From Oscillospiraceae bacterium (lineage in GTDB: Bacteria > Bacillota > Clostridia > Oscillospirales > Oscillospiraceae), in assembly GCA_009781695.1 (NCBI GenBank), contig WQVH01000012.1:1-44580 (forward strand): DNA of 44,580 bases. The letters are read 5' to 3'. Of the stretch, positions 33,974 to 40,793 are shown in pieces. The notes beneath the pieces were generated by a model. It saw only the letters and a list, made by a program, of their open reading frames with translations. It ran no database searches and was not told where the DNA came from. Positions within the stretch are counted from its first letter, which is position 1; each line of letters opens with the position of its first letter. A program made the position numbers and the translations under genes.

Positions 33974-34828
33974 ATGGCTGAACTATTAAAAGGCGCTGAT
34001 GTAGTAAACTACCTCAACGACAAAATGAAAAGCGACATAGACGTCCTCAAAGGCAAGAATGTCACCCCAACACTGGCAATTCTCCGCGTTGGCGAAAGAC
34101 CCGACGACCTTTCATATGAAAAAACCGCAGTGAAACGCTGTGAAACAGTCGGCGTTGCAACCAAGACCATCGCACTTCCAGCAGATGTAACTCAGGAAGT
34201 ATACATGCAGAACCTCGAAATGCTCAACACCGACAACGATGTCCACGGCATATTGGCATTTCGTCCGCTGCCTGCGCATCTGGACGAAAGTGCGCTGATT
34301 GCGGCAATGAATCCTGCAAAAGATATCGATGGCATTACCGGCGACACATGGGAAAACGTAGTGACCGGCGGCGGTAAAGGCTTTGCACCTTGCACAGCTC
34401 AAGCTTGTCTGGAAATCCTTGATTACTACAAGGTTGATGTCAAAGGCAAGAATGTCTGCGTTATCGGACACAGCCTCGTAGTCGGCAGACCGGTAAGCTT
34501 TATGTTGCTCGGCAGAGATGCTACAGTCTCTACTTGTCATGTCTTTACAAAAGACACTACCTATTTCTCTAAAAATGCTGACATCGTGATTATCGCAGTC
34601 GGCTTGGGCGAATTCTTCGATGAAAAATATTTCAGCCCGGGTCAGATCGTCATTGACGTAGGCATAAACTGGAGCAATGAAAAGAACAAACTTGTTGGGG
34701 ATGTTAAGTTTGACGAAGTTGAGCAAGTCGTTGCGAACATAACTCCTGTTCCCGGTGGTGTCGGAACTGTAACCACATCTGTCTTGGTTTCACACGTAGT
34801 CGAAGCTGCAAAAAAACTGAATAAATAA
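33974..34828 (+). CDS. folD: Methylenetetrahydrofolate dehydrogenase (FolD lacking cyclohydrolase residues)
   Basis: 284 residues, 14 bp after fchA. Family motifs are HGILAFRPLP, DIDGITG, TAQACLEILDYY, the Rossmann VIGHSLVVGRPVSFMLL, and ITPVPGGVGTVTTSVL. The Tyr of the catalytic YxxxK is Y48, but the Lys (human K56) is Ala52. The Gln of GILVQLPLP (human Q100) is Phe96. Both residues are needed for the cyclohydrolase reaction, so this should be a dehydrogenase only. It would reduce 5,10-methenyl-THF with NAD(P)H to 5,10-methylene-THF after FchA acts. Confidence 0.95.
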   Translation: MAELLKGADVVNYLNDKMKSDIDVLKGKNVTPTLAILRVGERPDDLSYEKTAVKRCETVGVATKTIALPADVTQEVYMQNLEMLNTDNDVHGILAFRPLPAHLDESALIAAMNPAKDIDGITGDTWENVVTGGGKGFAPCTAQACLEILDYYKVDVKGKNVCVIGHSLVVGRPVSFMLLGRDATVSTCHVFTKDTTYFSKNADIVIIAVGLGEFFDEKYFSPGQIVIDVGINWSNEKNKLVGDVKFDEVEQVVANITPVPGGVGTVTTSVLVSHVVEAAKKLNK

Positions 34829-34843
34829 GGGAGATTAAGTGGT

Positions 34844-35659
34844 ATGATTATTATTGCTGAAAAATTAAACGGTTCTATCCCCTCTTGCGCTAAGGCAATC
34901 GCCGCACGTGACGAGGCGTACATCAAAGATATGGCTAAAAAGCAAGCTGATGCCGGTGCGGACTACATTGATGTCCACGCAGCGGTCAATGATGGTGAAT
35001 ATGAAGTGCTCAAATGGATGATCGATTTAGTCCAGAGTGTAACTGATTGCCCTATAGCCATAGACTCTCCTGATGTGGATATGATTCTCAAGGCCATGCC
35101 GCTTTGTAACAGGCCGGGCATGTTCAATTCTGTGTCTCTTGAAGGCGGCAAGATTGACGTGGCTTTCCCTATTCTGGCTAAACCTGAGAATAAAAAATGG
35201 GCAATTATGGTATTGCTCAATGGCGAAACCACCATTCCCAAGACTGCCGGTGAGCGCATCGTAGTTTTTGATACAATTATGGCCAAAGCGAAGCAATATG
35301 GCATCGACGATAGCCGCATCCACATTGATCCGCTCATCGAAATGCTGTGCACAACCGATGATGGCGAAGGCATTTCCATGGTCTTAGAAGTCATAGCGCA
35401 CATCAAGAAGACGCATCCGAAGGTTCATATCTCAGGGGCGATTTCGAATATTTCTTTCAATCTCCCGGTACGCAAGCTGGTCAACCAAGCCTTTGCCGCA
35501 CTTGCAATAAGCGCAGGCATGACCAGTGCTGTTATGGATCCGCTCAGCCATGATCTGCGCGGCGTAATTTACGCTGCTGAGGCCATGTGCGGTCTGGATG
35601 ATTTCTGTGCAGAGTACACTTCGGCATATCGCGAAGGCATTTTCGGCGCGAAGAAGTAG
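34844..35659 (+). CDS. Methyltetrahydrofolate:corrinoid methyltransferase (pterin-binding, MtgA/AcsE type)
   Basis: 271 residues. It has a pterin-binding TIM barrel of the MeTr/MtgA/AcsE group: EKLNGSIPSCAKAI at the N-terminus, GADYIDVHAAVNDGEYE, PIAIDSPDVDMILKA, FNSVSLEGGK, MVLLNGETTIPKTAGERI, and IHIDPLIEMLCTTDDG. It transfers methyl between N5 of methyl-THF and a corrinoid protein. The next gene is such a corrinoid protein. Without acsC/acsD in the window, the partner could be ACS elsewhere or an MttB-type methylamine, betaine or methoxy system. The start ATG follows a GGGAG. Confidence 0.9.
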   Translation: MIIIAEKLNGSIPSCAKAIAARDEAYIKDMAKKQADAGADYIDVHAAVNDGEYEVLKWMIDLVQSVTDCPIAIDSPDVDMILKAMPLCNRPGMFNSVSLEGGKIDVAFPILAKPENKKWAIMVLLNGETTIPKTAGERIVVFDTIMAKAKQYGIDDSRIHIDPLIEMLCTTDDGEGISMVLEVIAHIKKTHPKVHISGAISNISFNLPVRKLVNQAFAALAISAGMTSAVMDPLSHDLRGVIYAAEAMCGLDDFCAEYTSAYREGIFGAKK

Positions 35660-35747
35660 TGCATTTTATCGTGCAACGCTTCATCGCCCGGCACAATTGA
35701 TTTACCAATATATTTTTATATTATTTATTTTATAGGAGGAATATCCA

Positions 35748-36383
35748 ATGTCCAAAATCCAAGAAATCGCTCAAGTAGTAGAAGGCGGCAAAGTTAAGCT
35801 CATCGAAGGTCTCGTACAAGAAGCGCTTGACGCAGGCGAAGACGCAAATGCGATCCTCAATGACGGCATGGTCGCAGCCATGGGTATTGTCGGTGCGAAA
35901 TTCCAAGCTAATGAAATTTTCGTTCCTGAAATGCTCGTCGCAGCAAAAACCATGAAAAAAGGCGTAGAGATCCTTCGTCCGCACCTCGCCGGCAACAGTG
36001 TTGGCAAAAACGGCAAGTACATCATCGGTACAGTCGCAGGCGACTTGCATGACATCGGCAAGAACCTTGTTGCATTGATGATCGAATCTGCCGGCTTCGA
36101 AATCCTTGATCTCGGTGTTGACGTACCGGCTGAAAAATTCGTTGAAGCCATCAAAGCCAACCCGGATTGTAAAGTTGTCGGCGCATCTGCACTTTTGACA
36201 ACAACAATGGATTCTCTTAAGAACACCGTAAAAGTCATGATCGATGCAGGCTGCAAGAGCCAAGTCAAGATCATGGTTGGCGGCGCTCCGATTACTCAAG
36301 AGTTCGCTGATGAAATCGGCGCAGATGCTTACACCCAAGATGCAGGTTCCGCTGCTGTTAAGGCCGTTGAACTCGCCCAGTAA
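35748..36383 (+). CDS. B12-binding corrinoid protein (MtgC/MttC type)
   Basis: 211 residues, AGGAGG upstream. It has an N-terminal four-helix cap (about 1-85, ending EIFVPEMLVAAKTMKKGVEIL) and a Rossmann-like B12-binding domain. The lower-axial motif is DLHDIGKNL (DxHxxG), with ASALLTTTM (SxL) and VGGAPIT (GG). It acts as a methyl carrier with the upstream methyltransferase. An 88-bp AT-rich gap before it may hold an internal promoter for stoichiometric excess. Substrate-specific partner methyltransferases (MttB-like) are not in the window. Confidence 0.93.
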   Translation: MSKIQEIAQVVEGGKVKLIEGLVQEALDAGEDANAILNDGMVAAMGIVGAKFQANEIFVPEMLVAAKTMKKGVEILRPHLAGNSVGKNGKYIIGTVAGDLHDIGKNLVALMIESAGFEILDLGVDVPAEKFVEAIKANPDCKVVGASALLTTTMDSLKNTVKVMIDAGCKSQVKIMVGGAPITQEFADEIGADAYTQDAGSAAVKAVELAQ

Positions 36384-36404
36384 GCTACGTCTATAACATT
36401 TGTT

Positions 36405-36462
36405 TAATAAACACCATGGACACGATCCGGCTTTCCGGTTCGTGTCCATGGTGTTGTTTATA
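36405..36462 (+). terminator. Terminator of the fhs-corrinoid operon
   Basis: A very long stem: AACACCATGGACACGA-TCCGG, loop CTTT, CCGG-TTCGTGTCCATGGTGTT, followed by GTTTAT. The T-run is weak but the stem is about 20 bp. Confidence 0.8.
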
Positions 36463-36581
36463 GTAGTGTAACGTACTATACAATTACATCATTGGATCAA
36501 TAAAAAGGCAAAGCGGAAGACTCAATTGTTGTATACTTCATTTTAATCCGAAATATTTATCTGGTTATATCCGCAAAAATG

Positions 36582-36610
36582 TTTACTTGCACATTCTTTT
36601 ATGGTATACT
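36582..36610 (+). promoter_or_regulatory. Promoter of the DUF4143 ATPase gene
   Basis: TTTACT (36582-36587), 17-bp spacer, TATACT (36605-36610). The rest of the 36463-36675 gap is AT-rich with no other feature recognised. Confidence 0.5.
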
Positions 36611-36675
36611 TCCCATGAAATGTTGGACACTCTGCTTATGCAGAAACGCTTGCCTATGAAATAGAGGTGATTTTG

Positions 36676-37947
36676 ATGATTTTAAGACCAAAGTATATTG
36701 AAAAGATAATGCCATATGTGGATACACCATTTGTAAAAGTGCTCTCTGGCGTTCGTCGCTCAGGTAAATCAACTATTCTGAAGATGATTATAGAGGAAGT
36801 AAAGAAACGAGGGGTAGCATCTGAACACATTCTCGCTTATAATTTCGATTCCATGCAACACGAAGATATTAAGACTGCAAAAATGCTTTATGAGCATGTA
36901 AAAAGCCGACTCGCTCCAAGGGGCAAGACTTATCTGCTTTTGGATGAGATTCAAGAAGTTAGGTCATGGGAAAAAGCTGTCAATTCGTTCATGACGGATT
37001 TCGATGTAGATATTTATGTTACAGGTTCAAATTCCCATATGCTATCTTCTGAAATATCGACATACTTGACAGGTAGGTATGTGTCATTTAAAGTGTTTCC
37101 GTTATCTTTTGCAGAATATTTAGAGTTTAGAAACAGCTATATCGCACACTTGCAAGATAATGATAGACACGCTATTGCCGACTTAAGTGAAAACGCTACT
37201 CCCATGTATACTCGCCAAAGGGAAGAATTTGCACGATATCTTCGTTTTGGCGGCTTCCCTGCAATCCATCTGCAAGAGTATACACAAGATGATGCTTATT
37301 CTATTGTAAAGGACATTTACAACTCCACAATCTTCACGGACATTGTAAAACGCAACCAAATCCGTAAGGTTGACCAGTTGGAGCGCATTGTTAGATTTGT
37401 CTTTGATAATGTGGGTAGAACGTTCTCAGCTGCTTCCATCGCAAAATATTTGAAAAACGAGCAAAGGAAAATTGACAATGAAACAGTTTATGACTATTTG
37501 AACAAGCTGGAAAGTGCCTTTATCTTGCATCGCTGCTCTCGCTACGACATCCAAGGCAAGGAGATCTTGAAAACGCAAGAGAAATTCTATTTGGCAGATG
37601 CAGCGTTTCGGTACAGTGTTCTTGGCTATACATCAGACAGCGTAGCTGCTATGCTTGAAAATGTCGTTTATCTTGAATTACTCAGGCGCGGATATGATGT
37701 TTGCATTGGCAAGATTGGCAATGCAGAGATTGATTTTGTAGCCACAAAGCAGGAAAATAGGCTATATATCCAAATATCAGAACGCATAGAGCGTGAGGAA
37801 ACCGAAGAAAGAGAATATGGTCGCCTACTTGGCATTGCAGACAATTACCCCAAGTATGTTTTACGGACAGATGAATTTGCTGGCGGTAACTACAAAGGGA
37901 TAAAAACGATGCACATTGCGGATTTTCTGTTGAGTTTGGAGTATTAA
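36676..37947 (+). CDS. AAA-family ATP-binding protein with DUF4143 domain
   Basis: 423 residues from the ATG at 36676 (AGAGGTG upstream); a GTG at 36667 is possible. The N-terminal AAA_14 ATPase has Walker A GVRRSGKST (about 25-33), Walker B YLLLDEIQE (about 90), and sensor VTGSNSHML. A DUF4143 domain in the C-terminal half includes FYLADAAFRYSVLGY, VVYLELLRRGYDV and EIDFVAT; this E-D pair recalls the PD-(D/E)XK fold reported for such proteins. The function of the family is not settled. These genes are commonly accessory and horizontally mobile. It starts the eroded island that contains arsM. Confidence 0.88.
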   Translation: MILRPKYIEKIMPYVDTPFVKVLSGVRRSGKSTILKMIIEEVKKRGVASEHILAYNFDSMQHEDIKTAKMLYEHVKSRLAPRGKTYLLLDEIQEVRSWEKAVNSFMTDFDVDIYVTGSNSHMLSSEISTYLTGRYVSFKVFPLSFAEYLEFRNSYIAHLQDNDRHAIADLSENATPMYTRQREEFARYLRFGGFPAIHLQEYTQDDAYSIVKDIYNSTIFTDIVKRNQIRKVDQLERIVRFVFDNVGRTFSAASIAKYLKNEQRKIDNETVYDYLNKLESAFILHRCSRYDIQGKEILKTQEKFYLADAAFRYSVLGYTSDSVAAMLENVVYLELLRRGYDVCIGKIGNAEIDFVATKQENRLYIQISERIEREETEEREYGRLLGIADNYPKYVLRTDEFAGGNYKGIKTMHIADFLLSLEY

Positions 37948-37968
37948 TCTAAAGGAGTATATTTCAAA

Positions 37969-38079
37969 TTGTTGTCCGATCCTAACAGGCTTATGATTAT
38001 TGATATGCTATCCTGTGGGGAGCTTTGCGCTTGTGTGATTTTGGAAAAGTTTAACATTGAGGAGAATTGTTGCAAATGA
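37969..38079 (+). pseudogene. arsR: Truncated arsR repressor remnant
   Basis: AAAGGAG lies 14 nt before a TTG at 37969. About 36 codons follow, including LSDPNRLMIIDMLSCGELCACVILEKFNI, then a divergent EENCCK and a stop. This matches the start of an ArsR/SmtB winged helix, including the ELCxC arsenite-sensing motif (ELCAC). It ends where the recognition helix (typically TQPTLSHHM) should begin. The stop overlaps the arsM start (ATGA). Roughly the last 60-70 codons and the first codons of a full arsR are absent. It may now serve only to deliver ribosomes to arsM. Confidence 0.75.
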
Positions 38080-39149
38080 ACGAGAAAAATAAATGCTGCG
38101 CTGACCCGTCTGTAACCGACATCGTAAAAGAGTATTATGGGAAAACATTAAAAAGCAATGAAGATTTGCTATCTGGTGCGTGTTGTGCTCTGGATAGGCC
38201 GCCTGTGGAAATCCGAAAAATACTACCTTTGATAGAGGATGAAATACTGACCAAGTTCTATGGTTGCGGTTCGCCGTTGCCGCCTTTGCTTGATGGAATG
38301 ACCGTCCTTGACTTGGGTTGCGGAACAGGCAGGGATGTATATATCGCGTCTAAGCTGGTTGGCGAATCGGGGTGCGCGATAGGTGTTGATATGACCACCG
38401 AGCAGATAGAAGTTGCAAAGAAATATCAAGACATACAGCGTGAGCGTTTTGGATTTAAAACCTCGAATGTAAAACTGTATCAAGGGTATATCGAGGACTT
38501 AAAAACGCTCGGCATAGAAGATAATAGCGTTGATGTCGTTATCTCTAACTGCGTCATAAATCTATCACCCGATAAAGAGCAAGTGTTCAAAGAAATATAC
38601 CGTGTGCTCAAGCCGGGGGGTGAGTTATTCTTTGCCGATGTTTTTTCGGATAGACGTATACCTGAAGCATTCGCAAATGATCCTGTTTTGCGTGGGGAGT
38701 GTTTGGGCGGCACATTGTATGTCGAGGATTTCCGCAGAATTATGGAAAAATGCGGGTGGGCTGATTTCCGATATACAAGTACACGCATACTCGATACAGA
38801 CAACGAGGAAATCAAAAACAAGTTAGGGTTTGCGACATTCACATCACGGACGGTACGCGCTTTCAAGCTGAACGATTTAGAGGATATTTGCGAGGACTAC
38901 GGACAAGTTGCTGTTTATTGCGGCGGCATACCGAACCATCCTCATTTCTTTGAGCTTGACGACCATCACCGATTTATCACGGGTAAGCCTATGCTCGTTT
39001 GTGGGAACACGGCTTCAATGCTTTCAAATACACGATACGACAAAGCGTTTAAGGTTTTTGGTGATCGTTCTGTTCATCATGGGGCTTTTGGTGCGTGCGG
39101 TACAGAAAGCGGCCATAAAGAAATGCCGATTAGTGGCGGGTGTTGTTAA
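38076..39149 (+). CDS. arsM: Arsenite S-adenosylmethionine methyltransferase ArsM
   Basis: 357 residues from the ATG at 38076 (GAGGAG 11 nt upstream). It methylates As(III) with SAM to mono-, di- and trimethyl arsenic. It has a class I methyltransferase fold with VLDLGCGTGRD (motif I, about 77-87), GVDMTTEQ and SNCVINLSPDK. The arsenite-binding Cys are present: C64 (FYGCGS), C159 (SNCVIN) and C209 (GECLGG), plus the N-terminal pair C36-C37 (SGACCALD). The C-terminus ends SGGCC. SAM would come from metK. The upstream arsR is a remnant, so repression by arsenite may be lost. No arsB/acr3 or arsC is in the window. Confidence 0.95.
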   Translation: MNEKNKCCADPSVTDIVKEYYGKTLKSNEDLLSGACCALDRPPVEIRKILPLIEDEILTKFYGCGSPLPPLLDGMTVLDLGCGTGRDVYIASKLVGESGCAIGVDMTTEQIEVAKKYQDIQRERFGFKTSNVKLYQGYIEDLKTLGIEDNSVDVVISNCVINLSPDKEQVFKEIYRVLKPGGELFFADVFSDRRIPEAFANDPVLRGECLGGTLYVEDFRRIMEKCGWADFRYTSTRILDTDNEEIKNKLGFATFTSRTVRAFKLNDLEDICEDYGQVAVYCGGIPNHPHFFELDDHHRFITGKPMLVCGNTASMLSNTRYDKAFKVFGDRSVHHGAFGACGTESGHKEMPISGGCC

Positions 39150-39151
39150 AA

Positions 39152-39382
39152 ATGCGATGTGAAAATGTGAAAGCGTGCGCCTGTCCGAAAACGACTAGTG
39201 AAAACAATGGGAAATGCTGTGCCTGCGTGATAAAGCACAAGGAAACAGACAGTTTGCCGTTTTGTCTGTTCCTTGATAACGGCGGCGATAAAAGCGTAGC
39301 AAACTATTACCGCAAGCTAGGCAGTGTGGACATGAGTCCAAAACGCCCATCTTTTGGCAGAATTTCCGCCATACTTCGTTAA
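39152..39382 (+). CDS. Small Cys-rich protein (DUF6485-like), possibly altered at the C-terminus
   Basis: 76 residues, starting 2 bp after the arsM stop, so probably translationally coupled. The N-terminal half, MRCENVKACACPKT then GKCCACVIKHKETDSLPFCLF, fits small Clostridial Cys-rich proteins annotated as DUF6485, likely binding a metal or Fe-S cluster. After residue about 55 (YYRKLGSV) the sequence is basic and atypical, so the native end may have been replaced at a junction near 39330-39380. The function is unknown; linkage to arsM suggests metal or arsenic association. Confidence 0.6.
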   Translation: MRCENVKACACPKTTSENNGKCCACVIKHKETDSLPFCLFLDNGGDKSVANYYRKLGSVDMSPKRPSFGRISAILR

Positions 39383-39452
39383 ATTTCCTTGCCATAAAGC
39401 AATTATGCCTGCTGAAATTCGCCTCGTCTGACGAAAATTTCGCTCAAAATCC

Positions 39453-40424
39453 GTGCATTTCAACTCATTGATTCTTCCCTCCATCGGCTTTGATACAGAT
39501 ATGCTCATGACTCATGGGAATCCCAGAATCATTTATCTTGCATTTGCAAAAACTGTCCATTTTGCTGCTGTGATCGTTGCTGCATCAATCCTGCGCAAAA
39601 ATCGTGCCGCACTATCCGTAAAACAAATCGCCCCACTCTTTCCCTGTATCTTAATAAGCATTTATATTACGATTTTGTTTTTCAACCTTTTCCCTGACTT
39701 TGGTGATGATATCTCATTGACACTTGCGATTGCACTGATGGGGCTTCTGTATATCAACGGCATTATCATTTTCAATACCCAGTCGATCAAAAACGCAGTT
39801 GTCGCTGTTGAAGAACAGAAATTGGCAACTCATCATTATGAAATGCAACAACAGTATTATCACAATGTCATTCAAGACAGAGAACAGACGCGTGCGCTCT
39901 GGCATGATTTAAAAAAGCATGTTGTCGCGATTGAAGCATTACTTGAATCAAAGGAAAACACATATGCTATGAGCGAGTACGAACAAATCCGTCAAGCATT
40001 TGATGATCTGGGCAATATCGTTGATACAGAAAATGCAGCGCTCAACGCCATTTTGCATTATAATATAAAGCAAGCACAGGCGCATAATATTCTCGTTGCG
40101 CTTGATGCTTACGTTCCTCCGGAGATTTTTGTTTCCGCAGTGGATTTGAGTGTTATAATAGGGAACACTTTTGATAATGCTATAGAAGAGTGCGTTTTGC
40201 TTGATGAGTCTGAGCGAAAAATAAATGTGACAATTTTGCAGAAAAATCATATGATTTTCTACGAAATTATTAATCCGTGTTTGCCCACTCCGCGCAAAAA
40301 GAAAGGTCGTTTTCGTGGGTATGGGCTAGAAAATGTAAAACGATGTGCAGAGAAATATGATGGCTCTGTTGTGTATGGGTTCACCGGCAAGCAGTATAGT
40401 GTCTCTATTCGTTTGAGCAGTTAA
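39453..40424 (+). pseudogene. 5'-truncated AgrC-type histidine kinase
   Basis: The open frame gives 323 residues but starts at a GTG without a ribosome binding site and shows only about three membrane helices, where this kinase type normally has five to seven. The remaining C-terminal two thirds is intact: coiled linker (115-145), H box ALWHDLKKHVVAIEALL with H151, N box NTFDNAIEECVLL (239-250), and G box RFRGYGLENVKRC. The missing N-terminus would be the signal-sensing half. The preceding 70 bp have no coding character in this frame. Truncation during acquisition of the adjacent arsM-containing segment is the simplest explanation. Confidence 0.65.
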
Positions 40425-40441
40425 TCTTGTAGATTTAACTC

Positions 40442-40697
40442 CCTCAGTCAGCTATGCTGACAGCTCCCTCGGGGAGGGAGCCAAGTTTGATAAGCCATTT
40501 ATTGTCCTCAGTCAGCTATGCTGACAGCTCCCTCGGGGAGGGAGCCAAGTTTGAAAAGCCATTTATTGTCCTCAGTCAGCTACGCTGACAGCTCCCTCGG
40601 GGAGGGAGCCAAGTTTGAACAGCCATTTATTGTCCTCAGTCAGCTACGCTGACAGCTCCCCCGCGAAGGCGCTAAGTGCAATCCCCACTGCAATGAC
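40442..40697. repeat. Four tandem copies of a 64-bp palindrome-rich repeat
   Basis: Units begin at 40442, 40506, 40570 and 40634, with a period of exactly 64 bp. The first three are nearly identical; the fourth diverges after about 30 bp. Each unit contains GTCAGC-TAT/TAC-GCTGAC and CTCCCTCGGGGAGGGAG, two perfect hairpins, followed by AGCCAAGTTTGA and ending CATTTATTGT. Repeats with the CAGTCAGCTACGCTGAC core are dispersed in many Clostridial genomes. The units have no spacers, so this is not a CRISPR array. Confidence 0.9.
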
Positions 40698-40739
40698 AGC
40701 AGCAACCCCCTCCAAACACATCCGGAAGGGGCTGCTGCT
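40698..40739 (-). terminator. Hairpin downstream of clpC
   Basis: AGCAGC-AA-CCCC...GGGG-CTGCTGCT, imperfect GC-rich stem between the tandem repeats and the longer palindrome. It could help end clpC or the truncated kinase transcript. The T-run is short. Confidence 0.4.
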
Positions 40740-40782
40740 TAAGCTGGCGGGAGTCGATGGGAGTTCGACTCCCGTCAGCTTA
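40740..40782. terminator. 18-bp palindrome just after clpC
   Basis: TAAGCTGGCGGGAGTCGA (40740-40757) pairs with 40765-40782 with one mismatch, loop TGGGAGT. It starts 12 bp after the clpC stop on the minus strand. There is no T-run, so it may be a transcript-stabilising hairpin or a small inverted-repeat element. Confidence 0.45.
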
Positions 40783-40793
40783 ACATATTATCA

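Noticed and set aside
40442..40697. CRISPR array
   Set aside because: The 64-bp units are directly adjacent with no unique spacers, and no cas genes are in the window.
40740..40782. tRNA or tmRNA 3' fragment (contains GGAGTTCGACTCC)
   Set aside because: A five-pair T-stem around TTCGACT does not form; the sequence is better explained as one 18-bp palindrome.
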